A stretch of DNA of 31,215 nt from Streptomyces armeniacus (GTDB lineage: Bacteria > Actinomycetota > Actinomycetes > Streptomycetales > Streptomycetaceae). Made by a program: the position numbers and the translations under genes. The stretch lies in contig NZ_CP031320.1 in assembly GCF_003355155.1 (NCBI RefSeq), positions 7,959,700-7,990,914 of the forward strand. Reading direction: 5' to 3'. This document shows positions 24,094 to 31,215 of this stretch, piece by piece. The notes below the pieces were generated by a model. The model did no database searches and was not told the origin of the DNA. It saw nothing but the letters and a program-made list of their open reading frames with translations. Every line of letters begins with the position of its first letter. Positions within the stretch are counted from its first letter, which is position 1.

Positions 24094-24823
24094 GGTGAAC
24101 GCGGGGTCGCTGGACAAGCGGCTGCTGCGGAAGTACGGGAAGGCGACTCCGGAGGCGCTGGTGGAGTCGGCGTTGTGGGAGTGCTCGCTGTTCGAGGAGC
24201 ACGGTTTCCGCGACATCAAGATCTCCGTCAAGCACAACGACCCGGTGACGATGATCGCGGCGTACCGGCAGTTGGCGTCCCGCTGCGACTACCCGCTGCA
24301 CCTGGGGGTGACCGAGGCCGGTCCCGCGTTCCAGGGCACCATCAAGTCGGCCGTCGCCTTCGGCGTACTGCTGTCGGAGGGCATCGGCGACACCATCCGG
24401 GTCTCGCTGTCCGCGCCGCCCGTGGAGGAGTGCAAGGCGGGGGAGCAGATTCTGCAGTCGCTGGGGCTGCGCCCGCGCCATCTCGAGATCGTCTCGTGCC
24501 CCTCCTGCGGCCGCGCACAGGTCGACGTCTACACGCTCACCGAGCAGGTCAACGCCGCGTTCGAGGGCTTCCCGCACCCGCTGCGCGTGGCCGTCATGGG
24601 CTGCGTCGTGAACGGCCCCGGCGAGGCCCGCGAGGCGGACCTCGGGGTCGCGTCGGGCAACGGCAAGGGGCAGATCTTCGTGAAGGGCGAGGTCATCAAG
24701 ACCGTGCCCGAGTCGAAGATCGTCGAGACGCTCGTGGAGGAGGCACTCCGCCTCACCGAGGGCCTTCCGGAGGACTCCGTTCAGGACCTTCCCGAGGACA
24801 CCGCCGTGGAGGTGGCGTCATGA
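24080..24823 (+). CDS. ispG: IspG (GcpE), HMBPP synthase, C-terminal two-thirds
   Basis: 248 codons starting [16 protein letters not shown] and ending EVAS. Visible features are [16 protein letters not shown] and [20 protein letters not shown] in the barrel, then the [4Fe-4S] domain with SCPSCGR and [11 protein letters not shown], giving the three cluster cysteines and the Glu ligand. The enzyme turns methylerythritol cyclodiphosphate into HMBPP in the MEP pathway. About 130 N-terminal residues are missing where the sequence meets the PKS fragment head to head. The stop overlaps the start of the polyprenyl synthase gene (ATGA, 24820-24823), and ispH follows in the same way. It is therefore probably a pathway-dedicated extra copy rather than the housekeeping one. 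Confidence 0.94.
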   Translation, partial: PIRIGVNAGSLDKRLLRKYGKATPEALVESALWECSLFEEHGFRDIKISVKHNDPVTMIAAYRQLASRCDYPLHLGVTEAGPAFQGTIKSAVAFGVLLSEGIGDTIRVSLSAPPVEECKAGEQILQSLGLRPRHLEIVSCPSCGRAQVDVYTLTEQVNAAFEGFPHPLRVAVMGCVVNGPGEAREADLGVASGNGKGQIFVKGEVIKTVPESKIVETLVEEALRLTEGLPEDSVQDLPEDTAVEVAS

Positions 24824-25893
24824 CCCTCACCACGACCGCCGACGGACCGGACCTCGACGGCGTGCCCGCCGCCGTGGACGTACTGCTCGACGGGTTCTTC
24901 GACCGCAAGGCCGGCCGCGGCCGGGCCCCGCACCTGCCCCATCTCGTCGAGCTGCTGCGCGCGTTCACGAAGGGCGGCAAGCGCCTGCGGCCCGTGCTGT
25001 GCGCCCGCGGCTGGCAGGCGGCGGGCGGCGGCGACCCGGCCGCCGTACTCCCCGCCGCGGCCTCCCTGGAGCTGTTCCACACCTTCGCGCTGATCCACGA
25101 CGACGTGATGGACCGCAGCGACACCCGGCGCGGACGGCCCACCGTGCACCGGCTGCTGGCCGCGCGCGCCCGCCGCCACCCGCACCTGCTGGACGCCGAA
25201 CGCTTCGGCGACAGCGGCGCGATCCTGGTCGGCGACCTGGCCATGGTCTGGTCCGACGAGCTGTTCCACGACTGCGGCCTGCCGCCGGAACGGCTCGCCG
25301 CCGCCCGGCCGTTCCTCGACGCGATGCGCGGCGAGGTCATGCACGGCCAGTACCTCGACGTGCTCAGCTGCACCGACTTCGACAGCGGTCTGGACGCCGC
25401 CCTGAACGTCATCCGCTACAAGACGGCCCGCTACACCGTCGAACGCCCCCTGCAGCTGGGCGTCGCCCTCGCCGGCGGCGGCCCGCCGCTGCTCGACGCG
25501 TGCTCCGCGTACGGGCTGCCCGTAGGCGAGGCGTTCCAGCTGCGGGACGACGTGATCGGCGTCTTCGGCGACCCCGCCGTCACCGGCAAGTCCTGTCTGG
25601 ACGACCTGCGCGAGGGCAAGCACACGGCGCTGCTCGCCCTGGCACTCGAATGCGCCGACGCCGCCCAGGCCCGCACCCTGCGCGCGCTGGTCGGCGACCC
25701 GGAGCTGGACGAGGAGGGCGCGGCGCGCATCCGTTCCGTACTGCTGTCCTCCGGCGCCCTCGACACCGTCGAGCACATGATCACGGAACGCCGCCGGCGC
25801 GCCCTGCGCGCCCTGGAGCAGGCGCCGTTCCCCGCCGCCACGCGCTCCGCCCTGCAGCAACTCGCCGTCGACGCGACCGAGAGGACCTCATGA
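24820..25893 (+). CDS. Polyprenyl diphosphate synthase (GGPP/FPP synthase type)
   Basis: 357 residues. KGGKRLRP is at 51-58, the first Asp-rich motif (DDVMD) at 94-98 with downstream RRGRPTVH, and the second Asp-rich motif ([13 protein letters not shown]) ends at 251. [14 protein letters not shown] and the C-terminal RRRRALRAL complete the fold. Residues just before DDVMD ([14 protein letters not shown]) bear on chain length; Leu/Phe here favours a C15-C20 product, but this is not decisive. It condenses IPP with allylic diphosphates. Overlapping ispG and ispH on both sides places it in a dedicated terpenoid-precursor operon. Confidence 0.93.
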   Translation: MTLTTTADGPDLDGVPAAVDVLLDGFFDRKAGRGRAPHLPHLVELLRAFTKGGKRLRPVLCARGWQAAGGGDPAAVLPAAASLELFHTFALIHDDVMDRSDTRRGRPTVHRLLAARARRHPHLLDAERFGDSGAILVGDLAMVWSDELFHDCGLPPERLAAARPFLDAMRGEVMHGQYLDVLSCTDFDSGLDAALNVIRYKTARYTVERPLQLGVALAGGGPPLLDACSAYGLPVGEAFQLRDDVIGVFGDPAVTGKSCLDDLREGKHTALLALALECADAAQARTLRALVGDPELDEEGAARIRSVLLSSGALDTVEHMITERRRRALRALEQAPFPAATRSALQQLAVDATERTS

Positions 25894-26855
25894 CCGCCCA
25901 CACCCCGCCCGTGCCCGCGCCGTCCGGACGCGTCCTGCTGGCCGCGCCCCGCGGCTACTGCGCCGGCGTCGAACGCGCCGTGGCCGCCGTGGAACGCGCG
26001 CTGGAGAAGTACGGCCCGCCCGTCTACGTACGCAAGCAGATCGTCCACAACACCCACGTGATCCGGACGCTGGAACGGAAGGGCGCCGTCTTCGTCGAGG
26101 AGACGGACGACGTGCCCGAGGGCGGCACCGTGCTGTTCTCCGCGCACGGCGTCGCCCCCGAGGTACACGAACAGGCCGCCGCGCGCCGCCTGACGGCGAT
26201 CGACGCCACCTGCCCGCTGGTGACGAAGGTGCACCGGGAGGCACTGCGCTTCGCCGAGGAGGGCTACGACATCCTCCTCATCGGGCACGAGGGCCACGAG
26301 GAGGTCATCGGCACGATGGGCGAGGCGCCCGACCGCGTCCAGCTCGTGGACGGCCCGGACGCGGTGGACGGCGTATGCGTACGGGACGAGCGGCGCGTCG
26401 TCTGGCTGTCGCAGACGACGCTGTCCGTGGACGAGACCATGGAGACCGTCGAACGCCTCAGGGAGCGCTTCCCGGCGCTCGTCAGCCCGCCCAGCGACGA
26501 CATCTGCTACGCGACGCAGAACCGCCAGCTCGCCGTCAGGCAACTGGCCGCCGACTGCGAGCTGGTGATCGTCGTCGGCTCGCGGAACTCGTCCAACTCG
26601 GCCCGGCTCGCGGAGGTCGCGCTCCAGGCCGGCGCGGCCGCCTCGTACCTCGTGGACAGCGCACAGGAAGCGCGGGAGGAGTGGCTGCGCGGGGTGTCCA
26701 CGGTCGGTGTGACGAGCGGCGCCTCCGTGCCGGACGTCCTGGTCGACGAGCTGCTGGTCTGGCTCGCCGGCCGCGGCTACGCGGACGTCGGGATCGTCAC
26801 GGCGACGGAGGAGCGGCAGCGGTTCGCGCTGCCGCGCGAACTGGCCCGCTCATGA
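25890..26855 (+). CDS. ispH: IspH (LytB), HMBPP reductase
   Basis: 321 residues, complete. The three [4Fe-4S] cysteines are Cys24 (RGYCAGV), Cys108 (DATCPLV) and Cys206 ([10 protein letters not shown]). Substrate-binding residues are also present: His53 (VHNTH), His86 (SAHGV), and the [16 protein letters not shown] and [11 protein letters not shown] blocks. It reduces HMBPP, the IspG product, to IPP and DMAPP, which feed the adjacent polyprenyl synthase. It starts within ATGA of the preceding stop. The product is soluble, needing electrons from ferredoxin or flavodoxin. Its own stop overlaps another ATG (26852) that opens only a 26-codon frame. Confidence 0.96.
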   Translation: MTAHTPPVPAPSGRVLLAAPRGYCAGVERAVAAVERALEKYGPPVYVRKQIVHNTHVIRTLERKGAVFVEETDDVPEGGTVLFSAHGVAPEVHEQAAARRLTAIDATCPLVTKVHREALRFAEEGYDILLIGHEGHEEVIGTMGEAPDRVQLVDGPDAVDGVCVRDERRVVWLSQTTLSVDETMETVERLRERFPALVSPPSDDICYATQNRQLAVRQLAADCELVIVVGSRNSSNSARLAEVALQAGAAASYLVDSAQEAREEWLRGVSTVGVTSGASVPDVLVDELLVWLAGRGYADVGIVTATEERQRFALPRELARS

Positions 26856-26912
26856 CCGTACTTCGCCCGCTCAGCACCCTGCCCGTGACCGTACGCGCAG
26901 CCAGGAGGCGCC

Positions 26913-26989
26913 GTGGAAACCGTGGGCGTTGACCCCGTGGAACTCGCAGATCCAGTAGACCCCGTACAGCCCGCGCAGCCCCCAGACTG
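26913..26989 (+). pseudogene. Start of an unidentified gene after ispH, cut off
   Basis: A GTG at 26913 follows a strong AGGAGG (26902-26907) and reads VETVGVDPVELADPVDPVQP and then AQPPD before the adapter-like 19-mer at 26987. The spacing (57 bp after ispH) fits a fourth gene of the isoprenoid operon. Only about 25 codons remain, and they are too few and too low in complexity to assign. Confidence 0.5.
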
Positions 26990-27005
26990 TCTCTTATCCA
27001 CCACT
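26987..27005 (-). other. Second Tn5 mosaic-end-like sequence at a gene break
   Basis: The minus strand reads AGTGGTGGATAAGAGACAG, 16 of 19 bases identical to the Tn5 mosaic end, with the last 11 bases (ATAAGAGACAG) exact. It separates the truncated gene after ispH from the truncated hydrolase on the other strand. Confidence 0.55.
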
Positions 27006-27006
27006 G

Positions 27007-27300
27007 AGACGAGGCGGGCGAGTGCAGCGCCGGCCCCTGCGTCATCTCCATCGCGAAGTCGTCCGCCAGCTCCAGGATCGTCGCGCGCCCCTCCAGCTCC
27101 GCGACCCAGCCCGGCGGCAGCGCCGTCTCGCCGTTGATGGTGCCGAGCAGGTTGCCGCAGATCGAGCCGGTGGCGCCGCTGTCCCCGCCGTGGGTGACCC
27201 CGAGCAGCAGCCCGTGCTGCACGTCCCCGGCCACCAGCGCGCACGCGACCGCTCTCGACAGGGCCTCCCCCGCCGTCCCGCCCTGCGGCCGGTCCCTCAT
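27007..27300 (-). pseudogene. ADP-ribosylglycohydrolase (DraG-type), C-terminal fragment
   Basis: About 98 codons on the minus strand: GEALSRAVACALVAGDVQHG, then LLLGVTHGGDSGATGSICGN and LLGTINGETALPPGWVAEL. This matches the C-terminal metal-binding block of ADP-ribosylglycohydrolases, where HxGDSDxTGSIxGNLLG supplies Asp and Thr ligands. Here the second Asp is changed (GDSGATGS instead of GDSDSTGS), which could weaken metal binding. The N-terminal two-thirds is absent; upstream sequence from 27301 is a C-rich low-complexity run. The 3' end meets the mosaic-end-like 19-mer. The fragment is cut on both sides. Confidence 0.75.
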
Positions 27301-27397
27301 GCCCCCCCCCCGCTGCCACCGCCCTCTCCCGCCGCCGCCTCCACCCCGTCCCTCTCCCCTATACACTCCATCTCCCGCCCCCGCCACCCTCGCCGCC

Positions 27398-28687
27398 GGT
27401 CCCGCCTACCTCCGCCTCGTCCGCCTCGAAGCCGTGCTCGCCGAGACCGTCGCCCGCCTGGACGCCGACCGCACCGCGACCGCCGCCGCCGGGCCCGCCA
27501 CTTCCGCCGGTGCGTCCGACGGGCGCGAGTACGGCCCGGGTGAGCACACCGTGCGCGCCGTACGGTGCGCGTTCTCCGAACTCGCCCTGTCCTTCACCCT
27601 CTTCGGGCACCACCGGTTCGAGCAGGCCCTGCGCGCCCTGCCCGCGCACACCGCGCTGAACGACCTGCCGCCCGACTGCCCCGAGCCGGACCGCGCCCTC
27701 CCCGGGCACACCGAGTCGTGCCCGCACTGCCGGGAGTTCCTGCGGCTCAACCCCGCCTACGCGTGCCTCCCGCAGCGCCGCGCACGGCTGCTCCAGGACA
27801 CCGTGGACCTCGCCGTACGGGCCCGGCTGGCCCTCGCGCGCGCGGCGCTCACCGGAGGGGACGGCGGCCTGGAACGGGCGTACGAGGAGTGGGCGGAGGC
27901 GATCGCCGTCTCCGGCCGGGCGGCGATGACCGTACGCACCAAGATGGCCGTCCTGCGCATGGTCCTCGGCCGTGCCGACGCGCTCTCCGACGAGGACAGC
28001 GTGCGGCGCGGCAGCTGCCTGGACGAGGCCATCAGCATCGTGGAACGCGCGCTCCCGCTGCTCGGCCCGCCCGGACGGCAGCCGCTGTCGGCGAAGCTGT
28101 CCGAACTGCTCGCCGTACGGGGCGTGTGGGGCGGATACGGCTGCGCCGAGTACGACATCCGCCCGGACATGGTGCGGGCGGAGGCGGATCTGCGCCGGGC
28201 GCTCGAACTCAACCCGGAGTCCGTGTACGCGCGCGACAACCTCGTACGGGTGCTCGTCTTCGGCCTCGATCCGCGGCCGGGCACCGGCAGCAGGGTGCAC
28301 AAGCTGACGGTGCTGCTGGAGGCGTTCCGGCTGCTGCACGGAGGGCTGGAACGGCTGCCCACGCACGCCCGTTACTGGGAGACGCTGGGCGACGCCCTCG
28401 AAGACCTCGAGTCGCTGCTGCTCGGCGGCCTCTCCTCGCAGCGGCTCCTTGACCACCTGGTGCAGGTGCCGGACGAGGTGGAGCGTGCACAGGGCGACGC
28501 GGCGGCACGCGCCCGCGAACTCCTGGAGGAGGCGCGGCGGCTGCGCGACGCGCAGGGCGACACCGCCGGGGCGCTGCACCTGCTGGCACGCGCCACCCGC
28601 GCGCACCCCTCGAACGCGGACGTGCGCCTGGAGCTGCTGCGCACCACGGAGCAGCGGCTGAACGAACTGTGCGAGCCGGGGGCGTGA
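27398..28687 (+). CDS. TPR-like helical protein, start uncertain (probably 5'-truncated)
   Basis: About 429 residues. A protein-like frame begins near 27398 (AYLRLVRLEAVLAETVARLD); in-frame GTG 27434 is the first possible start but has no ribosome-binding site, and the preceding ~100 bp is C-rich noise. A short Cys/His motif, CPHCREFLRLNP, lies near residue 110. The remainder is helical repeats (EADLRRALELNPESVYARDN, DEAISIVERALPLL, HLLARATRAHPSNADVRLEL) typical of TPR scaffolds. No signal peptide or membrane segment is seen. It is followed after 81 bp by a J-like gene and then a GrpE-like gene in the same direction, suggesting a chaperone-linked operon. Its client is unknown. Confidence 0.72.
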   Translation, partial: GPAYLRLVRLEAVLAETVARLDADRTATAAAGPATSAGASDGREYGPGEHTVRAVRCAFSELALSFTLFGHHRFEQALRALPAHTALNDLPPDCPEPDRALPGHTESCPHCREFLRLNPAYACLPQRRARLLQDTVDLAVRARLALARAALTGGDGGLERAYEEWAEAIAVSGRAAMTVRTKMAVLRMVLGRADALSDEDSVRRGSCLDEAISIVERALPLLGPPGRQPLSAKLSELLAVRGVWGGYGCAEYDIRPDMVRAEADLRRALELNPESVYARDNLVRVLVFGLDPRPGTGSRVHKLTVLLEAFRLLHGGLERLPTHARYWETLGDALEDLESLLLGGLSSQRLLDHLVQVPDEVERAQGDAAARARELLEEARRLRDAQGDTAGALHLLARATRAHPSNADVRLELLRTTEQRLNELCEPGA

Positions 28688-28768
28688 TCGGTGCATGCGG
28701 TGTACGGGGTGCGAGCGGCGCAGGCCGTACGCGAGCGAGCTGGGTGAGAAGACGAAGGGTGAGGGACT

Positions 28769-29236
28769 GTGTTCAAGGATCCGCTGACCGCGTGGCACGG
28801 GCCGTTCCCGTACGACGTGCTGGCTCCGGTGGGGGTGACACCCGCGACGACGCACTCGGAGATGCAGGACGTGTCGTTCGACCTGATGGTGCAGCGCCTG
28901 ATGACCCCGGAGACGCAGACCGCGTGGAACGAACTGCGCACCCTCCAGAAGCGGTTGCTGGTCGACGCCGTGCTGTGGGACGTCGATCCGGAGGCGGAGA
29001 TCGCCACCGCACGGCAGGAGCTGGACGAGGCCCTGAGCGACCCGGGGGAGCCGCCCGAGGTGGCCGCGTGCCTGGCGCCGCCGGGAGCGGACGCGCTCGA
29101 CTGGCTGGTGGAGGAGCTGGACGGGGTGGAGCTGAACGCCCCCGAACCGGCCCTCCCGGACGAGGCGGACGACGCGCTGTCCGGTGCGCCCGTACCGCCG
29201 GGCCTGCTCGACGAGTTGATCCGGTTCGACCGCTGA
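28769..29236 (+). CDS. Small acidic protein, possibly J-domain-like
   Basis: 155 residues from a GTG with a GGTGAGGG ribosome-binding site 6-13 bp upstream. The N-terminal ~70 residues (WHGPFPYDVLAPVGVTPATT..., TAWNELRTLQKRLLVDAVLW) follow the rough plan of a J domain: YxVL start, a helix, then an AWxELRxxxxRLxxD end. The HPD motif needed to stimulate Hsp70 is absent, so the resemblance is tentative. The C-terminal half is acidic, Ala/Pro-rich and probably disordered. It lies between the TPR gene and the GrpE-like gene with short gaps, so a chaperone-related role is the best guess. Otherwise it is a hypothetical protein. Confidence 0.68.
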   Translation: MFKDPLTAWHGPFPYDVLAPVGVTPATTHSEMQDVSFDLMVQRLMTPETQTAWNELRTLQKRLLVDAVLWDVDPEAEIATARQELDEALSDPGEPPEVAACLAPPGADALDWLVEELDGVELNAPEPALPDEADDALSGAPVPPGLLDELIRFDR

Positions 29237-29275
29237 GCCGGTCGCCGTGCACGGGAAGGGAGGGGGTCCGCGCTG

Positions 29276-29875
29276 ATGAGTGAGCCGAAGACACCGCAGG
29301 GCGGCGGGGCCGAACTGGACCGGCTGCGCTGGGAGTTCGCCGCCGCGCTGGACGAACGCGAGGCGGCGCACCGCGAGCAGACAGGCCGCCTGCTGACGGC
29401 GCTCCTCGGCGCGCTCGACTCGTTCGACCGGCTGCTTGCCGACGGCCCGCCGCCCGCGGACGGCGAGGGCGTGCAGGCGTACCACCAGAGCGTAGGGCTG
29501 GTAGCCCGGCAGCTGGACGAGGCCGTCCGTACGGGTGGGCTGGAGCCGATCGGGCTGCGCGGTGAGACGGCGGACCCGGCCACCCACCAGGTGATCGACG
29601 TACGGGAGCCGGGGCCGCCCGGTACGGCGGAGGACGAGGTGCTGGAGGTCGCACGGCGCGGATACCGGTACCACGGGCGGGTGTTGCGCGCGGCGCAGGT
29701 GGTGGTCGCGGGCCCCGCGCCCGTACCCGTACCCGAATCCCTGCCCGCACCGGAAGCGGACCGCGAACCGGAACCCGCGCCGGACCGCGAACCGGAACCC
29801 GAACCGGAGCCCGCGCCGGACCCCGGACCGGAACCGGCCCCGTATACCAATCTGACCCAGCGCACGACAGCCTAG
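29276..29875 (+). CDS. GrpE-like nucleotide-exchange factor with acidic repeat tail
   Basis: 199 residues with a strong AGGGAGGGGG ribosome-binding site. A short N-terminal helix (DRLRWEFAAALDEREAAHRE, about residues 14-33) leads to LLTALLGALDSFDRLL. The GrpE beta-wing-like C-domain follows: GLEPIGLRGETADPATHQVI and EVLEVARRGYRYHGRVLRAAQVVVA. GrpE proteins release ADP from Hsp70/DnaK. The long coiled-coil of housekeeping GrpE is much shortened, so this is a paralogue. From about residue 150 the tail is Pro-Glu-rich (repeats of EPEPAPDRE type) and ends YTNLTQRTTA. An Hsp70 gene is expected next to it, but the sequence changes to rRNA 58 bp later. Confidence 0.8.
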   Translation: MSEPKTPQGGGAELDRLRWEFAAALDEREAAHREQTGRLLTALLGALDSFDRLLADGPPPADGEGVQAYHQSVGLVARQLDEAVRTGGLEPIGLRGETADPATHQVIDVREPGPPGTAEDEVLEVARRGYRYHGRVLRAAQVVVAGPAPVPVPESLPAPEADREPEPAPDREPEPEPEPAPDPGPEPAPYTNLTQRTTA

Positions 29876-29933
29876 GTGTAGACCGCGGAGGGGGCGGATC
29901 GATTAAGCAAACACGTAAACACACAACAAGAAA
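29876..29933. other. Unassigned join between the GrpE-like gene and 23S rRNA
   Basis: These 58 bp begin GC-rich and turn A-rich (AAACACGTAAACACACAACA) before the rRNA begins. They match neither the gene before nor the expected continuation of 23S rRNA, so the breakpoint lies here. Confidence 0.5.

Positions 29934-31215
<1,282 letters not shown>

Noticed and set aside
24999..26855. A 618-codon frame covering the polyprenyl synthase and ending as ispH
   Set aside because: Its first half is the polyprenyl synthase read out of frame. The true ispH start is the coupled ATG at 25890.
26852..26932. A 26-codon gene coupled to ispH
   Set aside because: It is Arg-rich and short, and its end contains the ribosome-binding site of the next start. 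It is likely non-coding.

Overview
The window is actinobacterial, almost certainly Streptomyces or a close relative. Apart from the last 1.3 kb it is very GC-rich, with strong third-position G/C, GTG starts, ATGA start/stop overlaps and typical Streptomyces families (NRPS, modular PKS, macrolide-type glycosyltransferase, CHAD/Nudix pair, PucR regulator). The last ~1.28 kb is the 5' third of a 23S rRNA gene on the minus strand.

Layout: (1) 1-2.2 kb: the N-terminus of an IS630-type transposase, then a TA-flanked IS5-like element (151-1784) that carries a zinc-ribbon gene beside its transposase, then the C-terminal third of a GH18 chitinase. (2) 2.2-3.8 kb: a terminator region, a FkbM methyltransferase overlapping a Trm112-like gene, and a CobW C-terminal remnant. 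(3) 3.8-7.5 kb: a small catabolic locus with an FAH-family hydrolase, a LacI regulator and a divergent CaiB-type CoA-transferase behind a palindromic operator. (4) 7.5-11.1 kb: an NRPS piece (A-domain tail, PCP, epimerisation, condensation, start of the next A). (5) 11.2-14.4 kb: a deoxysugar cassette (glycosyltransferase, rmlA, rmlB). (6) 14.9-19.4 kb: housekeeping-like genes (methyltransferase, Nudix, CHAD, APC permease). (7) 19.4-24.1 kb: a PucR regulator fused in frame to a PKS KS/AT piece, preceded in transcription order by a PKS KR-ACP tail. (8) 24.1-26.9 kb: an isoprenoid operon, ispG (5'-truncated), polyprenyl synthase, ispH. (9) 27-29.9 kb: a DraG-type hydrolase fragment, then TPR, J-like and GrpE-like genes. 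(10) 29.9-31.2 kb: partial 23S rRNA.

The main caution is that many neighbours do not belong together. At about nine places a gene is cut inside a conserved domain and abuts an unrelated gene, often head to head: about 3786, 7477-7494, 11136-11166, 17742-17905, 21048, 24081, 26987-27005, 27300-27400 and 29876-29933. Two places (14594-14612 and 26987-27005) carry 19-mers that closely resemble the Tn5/Nextera mosaic end. I therefore read the window as a mosaic, probably a chimeric draft contig, in which each block is credible but the order of blocks is not. The blocks most worth following are the TPR/J-like/GrpE operon, the ispG-polyprenyl synthase-ispH operon and the insertion element with a passenger gene.
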